Of a DNA stretch of 11,968 nucleotides, positions 1-6,048 are shown piece by piece (positions within the stretch are counted from its first letter, which is position 1; the number at the start of each line of letters is the position of its first letter). The stretch is from JAZSMS01 sp045536015 (GTDB lineage: Bacteria > Bacillota > Clostridia > Christensenellales > QALW01): positions 1 to 11,968 of the forward strand of contig JAZSMS010000146.1 of assembly GCA_045536015.1 (NCBI GenBank). Direction: 5' to 3'. Under the pieces are notes generated by a model. The model did no database searches, was not told the DNA's origin, and was given only the letters and a program-made list of their open reading frames with translations. A program made the translations under genes and the position numbers.

Positions 1-448
1 TATGAGCCAGCGTGGCGGAAGCGTTGTAACGTACGTTAAATACGGCGATAAGGTTTTTTCTCCCTGCATTGACAAAGGCTGTGCCGATATTATTCTTGCC
101 TTTGAAATGCTTGAAGCTGCACGTGCGCTTCCCTACTTAAAAAAAGGCGGAGTTATGATTGCAAACAAGCACTCTATTAACCCTATGCCCGTTATAACAG
201 GTGCGGTTAAATATCCCGAAGCACTTGACGAAAAAATTTCTAAAAGTGCATCATTAACTGCAGTTGACGCACTTTCACTTGCAAAACAGGCAGGAAACAT
301 TAAATCTGTTAACGTTGTTTTAATTGGCGTGTTAGCTAAAAACAGCAATATAGAATACGAAAAATGGATTCAGAGTATTAAAGAAACCGTTCCCGAAAAA
401 TTCCTTGAAGCAAACCTTAAGGCTTTTGACTTAGGTTATAATTTATAA
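1..448 (+). CDS. iorB: Indolepyruvate:ferredoxin oxidoreductase, beta subunit (5' partial)
   Basis: This is the C-terminal 148 residues of the small subunit of indolepyruvate:ferredoxin oxidoreductase. With IorA and ferredoxin, the enzyme oxidatively decarboxylates arylpyruvates from Trp, Phe and Tyr transamination to aryl-acetyl-CoA in the cytoplasm. The family usually has about 190 residues and begins with a glycine-rich GVGGQG segment. Here the first visible residues, MSQRGGSVVTYVKYG, match the conserved stretch just after it (G-M-[AS]-QRGGSV). The ATG at base 2 is therefore internal and the gene starts upstream of the window. Other family-like segments are ADIILAFEMLEAAR and NPMPVITG. iorA presumably lies just upstream. 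The stop is followed at once by AGAGG (448-452), which serves the next gene, so co-transcription is likely. The family call is firm; the preferred arylpyruvate cannot be told. Confidence 0.9.
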   Translation, partial: MSQRGGSVVTYVKYGDKVFSPCIDKGCADIILAFEMLEAARALPYLKKGGVMIANKHSINPMPVITGAVKYPEALDEKISKSASLTAVDALSLAKQAGNIKSVNVVLIGVLAKNSNIEYEKWIQSIKETVPEKFLEANLKAFDLGYNL

Positions 449-458
449 GAGGTTAATT

Positions 459-1142
459 ATGAAAAAGTTTTGGATTTTTTTAGGACGCATGGGCTTATAT
501 TTATTAGGCCTTTTAATAATTGCACTTGGCATAAACGTTTCTAAAATGTGTTCGCTTGGCATTTCGCCCGTAAGTTCTATTCCCCGCGCACTTGAGGTTA
601 TTTCGGGTGAAAAAATCTCGCTTGGCACTATGGTTATCATAGTTTATTGCTTGCTTGTGCTTGCACAGATTGTAGTTCTTCGACGCGATTTTAAATTAAA
701 AAACATTTTAGGCGTACCCGTTGCAATAGTATTTGGTTGGATGGTTGACCTTGTTGGAATTAACCCCAACGTTTCTCTGCATCTTTTAGCTGATTTTCCC
801 CGTCCCGAAACTTATATAATGAAGCTTGTTTACCTTGTTATAAGTATTCTTTTAATAGGAATTGGTGTTTATATTTATTTAAAACCAAAATTTATTGCTA
901 TGCCTGCCGAAGGTTTAGCTGCTGCGATTGCACAAAAATTGGGTAAATCTTTTGGCAACTGCAAAACTGCCGTTGACGTTACTCTTATTTTAATTGCACT
1001 TATTTTGCAAATTATTTTCTTGGGCGGATTTAATTCGTTTACGGGCGCAAGCGTTGTAGTGCGAGAAGGTACTGTTTTATCTGCAATTTGCGTTGGCCAA
1101 GTTGTTAAGCTTATTACTAAAATTTTAACAAAAAAGGAGTGA
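459..1142 (+). CDS. YczE/YitT-like integral membrane protein
   Basis: This 227-residue protein is strongly hydrophobic, with about five to six likely membrane helices near residues 8-26, 56-76, 82-100, 119-141, 173-192 and 203-222. The pattern PAEGLAAAIAQKLG (149-162), followed by FGNCKTAVD (165-173), and the closing REGTVLSAICVGQ (202-214) resemble the YczE/YyaS/YitT group of uncharacterised membrane proteins. No signal peptide beyond the first helix and no catalytic motif is visible. The start is supported by AGAGG at 448-452. The gene sits 10 nt after iorB and 6 nt before the paaK-type ligase, whose Shine-Dalgarno overlaps this gene's stop, so it appears to be a genuine operon member. A role in moving arylacetates or aromatic amino acids is a guess from context only; no YczE-type protein has a function I can cite with confidence. 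Confidence 0.75.
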   Translation: MKKFWIFLGRMGLYLLGLLIIALGINVSKMCSLGISPVSSIPRALEVISGEKISLGTMVIIVYCLLVLAQIVVLRRDFKLKNILGVPVAIVFGWMVDLVGINPNVSLHLLADFPRPETYIMKLVYLVISILLIGIGVYIYLKPKFIAMPAEGLAAAIAQKLGKSFGNCKTAVDVTLILIALILQIIFLGGFNSFTGASVVVREGTVLSAICVGQVVKLITKILTKKE

Positions 1143-1148
1143 TTCTTA

Positions 1149-2453
1149 ATGCCTTACTTAAATAAAGAAATCGAAACTATGCCTCGTGAGGAAATTCGCG
1201 CTTTGCAGGGCAAACTGTTAAAGGAACAAGTTGCGCGTATGTACGAGCGTGTTGCGCTTTTTAGGCAGAGAATGGATGAAAAAGGTTTAACCCCCGACGA
1301 TATTAACTCAGTTGACGACCTTAAAAAACTTCCGTTTTCTTATAAAAACGATTTGCGTGATAACTACCCTTACGGACTTTTTGCCGAGCCGATGGAAAAT
1401 ATTGTCCGCGTACACGCTTCTTCAGGAACAACAGGAAAGCAAATTGTCGTTGGATATACAAAAGAAGACCTTGATATGTGGGCTGACTGCGTTGCCCGTA
1501 TGCTTTTTGCAATAGGCGCTACTAAGAGTGATATTGCGCAGGTTTGTTATGGTTACGGCCTATTTACCGGGGGTTTAGGTGCTCACGACGGTTCTACACT
1601 AGCAGGCTTAACCGTTATTCCGGCATCAACCGGCAATACTCCCAGGCAAATACAAACAATGATAGATTTTGGAGCAACCGTATTATTCTGTACGCCTTCC
1701 TACGCACTTTATCTTGCCGAAACCATTGAAGAAATGGGTGTTAAAGATCAACTAAAATTAAAATACGGTATTTTTGGTGCAGAGCCTTGGACAGAGGAAA
1801 TGCGCCGTTTAATAGAAGAAAAACTTAATATTAAGGCTTACGATATCTATGGCTTATCCGAAATTTTAGGTCCCGGTGTTTCGTGCGAATGTCCAGAACA
1901 GGCAGGTATGCATGTTTGGGAGGATAGATTTATTCCCGAAATTATCGATCCCGAAACAGGCGAAGTTCTTCCCGAAGGCGCCGAGGGTGAGCTTGTTTTT
2001 ACAACTCTTACAAAACAAGGATTTCCTCTTATACGTTATCGCACTCGCGATATTTGTTCGCTTAATTACGAAAAATGCGCTTGCGGCAGAACGCATGTAA
2101 GAATGAATAAGCCTAACGGCAGAAGTGACGATATGCTTATTATCCGTGGTGTTAACGTGTTCCCCTCGCAAATTGAAGAGGTATTATTAAAGGTTAGTGG
2201 TGATGTTACACCTAACTATCAGATTGTTGTTGACCGCGAAAACAATACCGATACTCTTGACGTTTACGTTGAAATGAGCGAGCATATGTTCTCTGACGAC
2301 GTTAAGTCTATCGAAAAAATCGAGCGCAAAATTACCGAAATGCTTCGTTCTACACTTGGCATTGGTGCAAAGGTGCATCTTGCAAGCCCCAAAACTATCG
2401 CGCGCAGCGAAGGCAAAGCAAAGCGCGTTATAGATAACAGAAAGCTTAAATAA
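1149..2453 (+). CDS. paaK: Phenylacetate-CoA ligase (aryl-acetate AMP-forming ligase)
   Basis: This 434-residue member of the ANL adenylate-forming family is close to the usual PaaK length of about 430-440. Such enzymes join arylacetate, ATP and CoA into arylacetyl-CoA, AMP and PPi in the cytoplasm. Visible motifs are the nucleotide-binding loop SSGTTGK (91-97), the IYGLSEILGPG motif (233-243), RYRTRDI (296-302), the C-terminal GRSDDMLIIRGVNVFP segment (324-339) and the likely catalytic lysine K423 in RSEGKAKRV. C310, C312 and an earlier Cys pair (C246, C248) occur at places often seen in anaerobic PaaK homologues. AAGGAG at 1134-1139 supports the ATG at 1149. Pairing with iorAB is a recurrent arrangement in anaerobes, linking arylpyruvate oxidation to arylacetate. 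The true substrate (phenylacetate, indoleacetate or hydroxyphenylacetate) is not readable from sequence. Confidence 0.92.
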   Translation: MPYLNKEIETMPREEIRALQGKLLKEQVARMYERVALFRQRMDEKGLTPDDINSVDDLKKLPFSYKNDLRDNYPYGLFAEPMENIVRVHASSGTTGKQIVVGYTKEDLDMWADCVARMLFAIGATKSDIAQVCYGYGLFTGGLGAHDGSTLAGLTVIPASTGNTPRQIQTMIDFGATVLFCTPSYALYLAETIEEMGVKDQLKLKYGIFGAEPWTEEMRRLIEEKLNIKAYDIYGLSEILGPGVSCECPEQAGMHVWEDRFIPEIIDPETGEVLPEGAEGELVFTTLTKQGFPLIRYRTRDICSLNYEKCACGRTHVRMNKPNGRSDDMLIIRGVNVFPSQIEEVLLKVSGDVTPNYQIVVDRENNTDTLDVYVEMSEHMFSDDVKSIEKIERKITEMLRSTLGIGAKVHLASPKTIARSEGKAKRVIDNRKLK

Positions 2454-2466
2454 GGAGGATTTTATT

Positions 2467-2889
2467 ATGTACGTAAAACAAATTTCTGTCTTTGTTGAAA
2501 ACAGCTTTGGTTCTGCCGCAGAGACGCTTGGTGTTTTATCAAACGAAAAAATCAATATAAACGCATTATGCATTGCCGATACGTCTGATTACGGCATTAT
2601 GCGACTTATCGTAGATAACCCCGAAAAAGCACGTGATTTATTAAAGAAGCACGGCGCAACGGTTAAAATTACCGACGTACTTGCAATTCCTATTTCTAAC
2701 GAGCCCGGTGGCTTATCTGCCGTTTTATCAGTTTTAACGAATGCGCAAATTACTATTGATTATATGTACGCATTCCCTGCCGATGCAAAGGAAAGAGCAA
2801 TAGTCATCACAAAAACGGGTGACCTTGAAAAGACTGTTACTGTTTTAAAGCAAAACGGCATCTTCCCTCTTAGTGATGAAGAATTATAA
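2467..2889 (+). CDS. Tandem ACT-domain protein
   Basis: This 140-residue protein consists almost entirely of two ACT domains, about residues 1-65 (starting YVKQISVFVENSFGSA) and 69-134 (containing SNEPGGLSAVLSVLTNAQI). ACT domains usually bind amino acids and control a partner enzyme or regulator; no catalytic or DNA-binding region is present. AAGGAGG at 2452-2458 overlaps the stop of the upstream ligase gene and sits 8 nt before the ATG, so the two are translationally adjacent. Small two-ACT proteins are often found next to iorAB and paaK in Clostridia and archaea. The likely job is sensing an aromatic amino acid for this operon, which is inference. It is the last gene before the terminator. 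Confidence 0.88.
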   Translation: MYVKQISVFVENSFGSAAETLGVLSNEKININALCIADTSDYGIMRLIVDNPEKARDLLKKHGATVKITDVLAIPISNEPGGLSAVLSVLTNAQITIDYMYAFPADAKERAIVITKTGDLEKTVTVLKQNGIFPLSDEEL

Positions 2890-2900
2890 TTAAAAAAACA

Positions 2901-2926
2901 AAAAGAGGCTTTTTAAAGCCTCTTTT
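2901..2926. terminator. Bidirectional intrinsic terminator between convergent operons
   Basis: A 12-bp perfect inverted repeat (2901-2912 and 2915-2926, core AGAGGCTTT/AAAGCCTCT) has A-rich sequence on its left and T-rich sequence on its right. It therefore reads as a hairpin with a U-tract on both strands. It lies between the stop of the ACT gene and the stop of the LOG gene, which begins at the very next base, and can serve both operons. Confidence 0.9.
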
Positions 2927-3493
2927 TTATTTTTTCATTTTTGACAAGTCCATTTTTTGATAATTTTCTATATACTCAAAAACCTCTTCGGGCGTTGTAA
3001 ATACCGGATACATCTCACGGCATTCTTCATTTATAAAGCCCTGTGCAATCGAATCGTCGAGTGCTTTAAGCATTGAATCAAAATAACCGTTTATGTTATA
3101 AAAAACTATGGGTTTGTTATGTCTGCCAAGTTGTTTTAAGGTTATCATTTCAAAAAACTCATCGTAAGTTCCCATACCTCCGGGAGTGACAACAAACGCA
3201 TCCGATTCACACTCAAGCATCTGCTTGCGCTCTCGCATTGTTCTTGGTCTGAAAAGCCTGTCACAGTCAAAATTAATTCGTTCTTCGCCGTTAAAAAACT
3301 CGGGAACTATACCCGTAACAACTCCGCCTTCTCTATGAACACCGCGCGAAACAGCGCCCATCATACCCGTCGCGCCGCTTCCGTAAACAAGTTGGTGTCC
3401 GCGCTTTGCAAGCATTTTTCCAAATTCTTCTCCAGCTTTAATATATACGTCAGCAATTTTTGCACTTGCCGCACCATAAACACAAATATTCAT
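2927..3493 (-). CDS. LOG-family nucleoside-5'-monophosphate phosphoribohydrolase (TIGR00730 type)
   Basis: This 188-residue Rossmann-fold protein carries the LOG signature: MRERK (86-90) and PGGMGTYDE (104-112), plus the N-terminal VYGSGATGMMG (37-47) loop. Characterised relatives hydrolyse cytokinin riboside 5'-monophosphates or AMP to the base and ribose-5-phosphate; the bacterial substrate is usually unknown. The length is typical. The start is set by GGAG just upstream, and the murC stop forms TAAGGAG with it, so it is tightly coupled as the last gene of the tmk-murC operon. It is sometimes annotated as lysine decarboxylase, which is a historical misnomer for this family. I infer a nucleotide-salvage or housekeeping role from the neighbourhood. 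Confidence 0.88.
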   Translation of the reverse strand: MNICVYGAASAKIADVYIKAGEEFGKMLAKRGHQLVYGSGATGMMGAVSRGVHREGGVVTGIVPEFFNGEERINFDCDRLFRPRTMRERKQMLECESDAFVVTPGGMGTYDEFFEMITLKQLGRHNKPIVFYNINGYFDSMLKALDDSIAQGFINEECREMYPVFTTPEEVFEYIENYQKMDLSKMKK

Positions 3494-3502
3494 ATTTTCT
3501 CC

Positions 3503-4882
3503 TTAATTTAAAATAAATTTATCTAAGATATCGCAGGTTCCGCTACCCATAATAAGCACGATATCATTTGGTTCTAAAACGTTTTTTAAATATGCACCAC
3601 ATTCTTCCATTGTAGGAATATACATAGTTCCATTATCATATTTTTCGTTAATTTTGTCAACAATCATTTTAGAATTTATTGTTGGATCAAACGGCTCTCT
3701 GTCACCGTAAACGTCAATTATAACCGTTTTATCCGCTTCTTTAAAGCACTCTACAAGTCTGTCAAACTGCGCTTTTGTGCGCGAAAACAGCGCAGGCTGA
3801 TAAATAAGCCACAATCTGTTTTTTTCTATCGGCTTTGTTGCTTTAATCGTAGCGGCAACCTCTTCAGGGTGATGACCGTAATCATTATATATCTTTGCCC
3901 CGTTAAATTCGCCTCTATACTCAAACCGGCGACCTGCACCCGTATATGCTTTTATTCCCGATAAAATCTGTTCAAGAGATAAACCGCAATAATAAGCCGA
4001 AATTATAGCCGCCATTGAATTAAGCACATTTACTTCACCTATAACCGAAAGCTCTACGTGGCAGAAAAAGCCTTTTTTAGAATACATATCATAGCTTGGA
4101 TAACCCAGTTTATTATACGTAATATTCTCGGCGTGGAAGTCGGCCTCTTTGCTTAAACCATAGCTGACGGTGTTTTTTGTCGTTTCTGCTAAAAGCCTTC
4201 TTGTACGTTCATCTTCATAACATCCTACTACACAACCGTCGTCAGGAACCTTTTCGCAAAACTTTAAAAACGATTTATAAATATTCTCAACCGTTTTAAA
4301 ATAATCAAGATGATCCGAATCAATATTTAAAACTATTGCAATATACGGCGAAAGCGTTAAAAACGAATCAACGTATTCGCACGCTTCGGTAATAAAATAC
4401 TCGTCGCCTCCCGTATAAACGTTACTTCCGATAGTAGGTAAAACGCCACCTATATGGATAGTGGGCTCGGTCTTTGCGTGATAGAAAATTTCAGAAACCA
4501 TTGATGTCGTAGTGGTTTTTCCGTGCGTACCCGAAACGCCAATGCATTTTTGGCATTTATCACTTATTAAGCCAAGCATTTCGCCCCTGTCAATACACGG
4601 AACACCGTTTTCGCGTGCAGTTTTGCGCTCAATATTATCTTCGGGAATAGCCGCTGAATAAACCACTAAAGAGGCATTTTTTACGTTTTCGGCGCTATGA
4701 CCTACCGAAATGCGAATTCCCATATTTTCAAGGCGTCTGATTGCCTCAGAATCAGCACGGTCAGAGCCGCTTATATTTTCAAAGCCCCAATTATGCAAAA
4801 TTTCGGCAAGACCACACATACTGTGTCCACCTATTGCAATAAAATGAACGTTTTTATTTTTATAATCGTCTAAGCAAATCAT
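3503..4882 (-). CDS. murC: UDP-N-acetylmuramate--L-alanine ligase
   Basis: This 459-residue cytoplasmic Mur ligase adds L-Ala to UDP-MurNAc using ATP, the first amino acid step of the peptidoglycan stem. Domain 1 (about 10-105) has the nucleotide-binding GGHSMCGLAE. Domain 2 has the ATP loop GVSGTHGKTTTT (115-126) and the NIDSDHLDYF Mur ligase motif. Domain 3 begins near YNDYGHHPEE, the counterpart of DDYAHHPTE in MurC, which favours MurC over MurD, E or F. Near the N-terminus GGHSMCG replaces the commoner GGxGMSG, a modest variation. The ribosome site is TGGAG about 8 nt upstream, placed between the arms of a short AT inverted repeat (4885-4903). The gene lies third in the tmk operon, 28 nt from its upstream neighbour. 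Confidence 0.95.
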   Translation of the reverse strand: MICLDDYKNKNVHFIAIGGHSMCGLAEILHNWGFENISGSDRADSEAIRRLENMGIRISVGHSAENVKNASLVVYSAAIPEDNIERKTARENGVPCIDRGEMLGLISDKCQKCIGVSGTHGKTTTTSMVSEIFYHAKTEPTIHIGGVLPTIGSNVYTGGDEYFITEACEYVDSFLTLSPYIAIVLNIDSDHLDYFKTVENIYKSFLKFCEKVPDDGCVVGCYEDERTRRLLAETTKNTVSYGLSKEADFHAENITYNKLGYPSYDMYSKKGFFCHVELSVIGEVNVLNSMAAIISAYYCGLSLEQILSGIKAYTGAGRRFEYRGEFNGAKIYNDYGHHPEEVAATIKATKPIEKNRLWLIYQPALFSRTKAQFDRLVECFKEADKTVIIDVYGDREPFDPTINSKMIVDKINEKYDNGTMYIPTMEECGAYLKNVLEPNDIVLIMGSGTCDILDKFILN

Positions 4883-4910
4883 TTTAATATCTCCAGAATA
4901 TTATATGCAT

Positions 4911-5192
4911 TTATTTGTCTTTATAGAACAAATAGCTTGAAGCAGAAGAAACAATCAAAACGATCATACTTCCTGCCAAAAGAACACCGCTTGATGTCGC
5001 CATTGATAAAATCATAGTTATCAGCGAAATAATCATAATTATTTTTATAAGAACCGATACGATATTAGGCACAGGTTTTCTTTTTTTTGTTAGTTTTTTA
5101 AGATTTTCCTGCCTTGAAATTTCTTTTAATTCTTCTTCAGATAATTCAACGGCTTCTTCTTTAGTTTCGTCAATAATTTTAATGTCTGCCAT
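4911..5192 (-). CDS. Small two-helix membrane protein of unknown function
   Basis: I do not recognise this 93-residue protein. It has an acidic, helix-prone N-terminus (residues 1-30), a basic patch KKLTKKRK (32-39), then two likely membrane helices (about 44-64 and 68-90) and a short KDK tail, which suggests both ends face the cytoplasm. A longer reading frame starting at 5219 exists, but it lies inside tmk. The start at 5192 is preferred because GGAGGA (5201-5206) lies 8 nt upstream and the ATG follows the tmk stop by a single base (TAAAATG). The position between tmk and murC suggests a housekeeping or envelope-associated role, but nothing in the protein itself indicates one. Confidence 0.75.
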   Translation of the reverse strand: MADIKIIDETKEEAVELSEEELKEISRQENLKKLTKKRKPVPNIVSVLIKIIMIISLITMILSMATSSGVLLAGSMIVLIVSSASSYLFYKDK

Positions 5193-5193
5193 T

Positions 5194-5817
5194 TTACTTA
5201 TCCTCCAGCAATTTATCAATATGCGTTTTAATCTTATTGTGTGTTACGCCTCTTGTGCCCGATGCGTCAATTTTAACTATACGCTCAGGATATTTTTCCG
5301 CCGCAGAAGCAAAGCCTTTGCGAACGCGGGCAAAAAAGTCATCTCCCGAAAGCTCGATTCTATCGTGTTCATCCCTACCACCCTTACGCTTAAACGCTTC
5401 CTTTGGCGAAATTTCAAGCAAAAACGTAATATCGGGCATTCTGTTTTTAACGGCAATTCTATTTATTGTGTCAACATTATCCTCGCCAAGCTGTCTGCCT
5501 GCACCCTGATAGGCATAGGAAGAATCAACAAATCTATCAAGAATAACGATTTTATTTTCTTTTAGTGCAGGTTCAACTATTTCTGCCATATGCTGCGCGC
5601 GTGCCGCTTCGTACAAAAACAGTTCGCAAAGCGAATCCATCTCCGAATTTTCGTCACTTAACAAAATATTACGGATATTCTCGCCTATTCGGCTACCGCC
5701 CGGTTCACGCGAAACTACAACTTGATAGCCTTTTTCGGTTAAATAATCTGCCAAAAAACGTATTTGCGTACTTTTTCCGCAGCCGTCAGTTCCCTCAAAA
5801 GAAATCAAAATTCCCAT
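5194..5817 (-). CDS. tmk: Thymidylate kinase (dTMP kinase)
   Basis: This 207-residue cytoplasmic P-loop kinase phosphorylates dTMP to dTDP for DNA synthesis. The length is typical. Visible motifs are the P-loop FEGTDGCGKST (7-17), REPGG (37-41), DRFVDSSYAYQGAGR (94-108, DR(Y/F) catalytic motif and substrate site) and an arginine-bearing LID segment, KRKGGRDEHDR (143-153). ATG at 5815-5817 is preceded by TGGAGA at the right distance. It is the first gene of a minus-strand operon behind a likely promoter (5848-5876). Its last codons contain the GGAGGA ribosome site for the next gene. Confidence 0.96.
   Translation of the reverse strand: MGILISFEGTDGCGKSTQIRFLADYLTEKGYQVVVSREPGGSRIGENIRNILLSDENSEMDSLCELFLYEAARAQHMAEIVEPALKENKIVILDRFVDSSYAYQGAGRQLGEDNVDTINRIAVKNRMPDITFLLEISPKEAFKRKGGRDEHDRIELSGDDFFARVRKGFASAAEKYPERIVKIDASGTRGVTHNKIKTHIDKLLEDK
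5201..5206 (-). promoter_or_regulatory. Shine-Dalgarno of the small membrane protein, inside tmk
   Basis: The minus strand reads GGAGGA within the last codons of tmk (Leu-Glu-Asp), 8 nt before the ATG ending at 5190. It decides the start of the downstream gene in favour of 5192 over the longer frame from 5219. Confidence 0.8.
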
Positions 5818-5847
5818 TTAAAATTCTCCATTAGTTTATTTATATAT

Positions 5848-5876
5848 ATTTTAACCTTTTTTTCCTTTTTTTGCAA
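5848..5876 (-). promoter_or_regulatory. Likely sigma-A promoter of the tmk operon
   Basis: On the minus strand, TTGCAA (5871-5876) is followed after 17 nt by TAAAAT (5848-5853). The spacing is ideal and both boxes are close to consensus. Transcription would start around 5841, giving a leader of about 24 nt before the tmk ATG. The surrounding sequence is very AT-rich, so chance matches are possible. Confidence 0.5.
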
Positions 5877-5893
5877 CACAATAATAATTTTAC

Positions 5894-5920
5894 TTGCGAT
5901 TTTTTATAAAATTGTATAAA
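5894..5920 (+). promoter_or_regulatory. Possible promoter of tRNA-Arg
   Basis: TTGCGA (5894-5899) and TATAAA (5915-5920) lie upstream of the tRNA, with the -10 box about 10 nt before the tRNA 5' end. The 15-nt spacer is short, so the -35 assignment is uncertain. No other gene precedes the tRNA on this strand, so a promoter must lie in the 5818-5930 gap that it shares with divergent tmk. Confidence 0.4.
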
Positions 5921-5930
5921 ATAACTGTGC

Positions 5931-6006
5931 GCGCTTGTAGCTCAGTGGATAGAGCACCAGACTCCGACTCTGGGTGTCACAGGTTCAACTCCTGCCAGGC
6001 GCACCA
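5931..6006 (+). tRNA. tRNA-Arg (anticodon CCG)
   Basis: A 76-nt cloverleaf can be drawn. The acceptor stem is 5931-5937 with 5996-6002 (one T-G pair), the D stem 5940-5943 with 5952-5955 and a GG in its loop, and the anticodon stem CCAGA/TCTGG (5957-5961, 5969-5973). The anticodon loop CTCCGAC gives anticodon CCG at 5964-5966. The T stem is 5979-5983 with 5991-5995 and loop TTCAACT. The discriminator A and an encoded CCA close it. The anticodon reads CGG, arginine. The outermost T-stem pair is an A-C mismatch, which is minor. Confidence 0.95.
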
Positions 6007-6048
6007 AAATAAAAACGACAAGCTGTTAAGACTTGTCGTTTTTATTTT
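6006..6048. terminator. Bidirectional hairpin terminator between tRNA-Arg and metH
   Basis: The arms AAAACGACAAG and CTTGTCGTTTT (cores about 6011-6022 and 6032-6043) enclose a 9-nt loop. The pairing extends through flanking A and T runs to about 6006 and 6048. T-rich tracts follow on both strands, so it can end the tRNA transcript (plus) and the metH operon (minus). The right arm is also the last codons of metH. Confidence 0.85.

Noticed and set aside
2..448. iorB as a complete 148-residue protein starting at base 2
   Set aside because: The conserved N-terminal glycine-rich segment is missing and the Met belongs to the internal GMxQRGGSV motif, so the gene is cut by the window edge.
2927..3493. 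Lysine decarboxylase
   Set aside because: The PGGxGTxxE motif marks the LOG phosphoribohydrolase family; the decarboxylase name is an old misannotation.
4885..4903. Inverted repeat TAATAT/ATATTA around the murC ribosome site, possible regulatory hairpin
   Set aside because: The arms are only six A-T pairs, too weak to hold a ribosome site closed and expected by chance in AT-rich spacers.
4911..5219. Longer form of the small membrane protein starting at 5219
   Set aside because: The extra residues overlap tmk and have no ribosome site; GGAGGA precedes the ATG at 5192.
5931..6010. tRNA-Arg 3' end as an integration (att) site
   Set aside because: No integrase, direct repeat or foreign gene lies nearby; housekeeping operons flank both sides.
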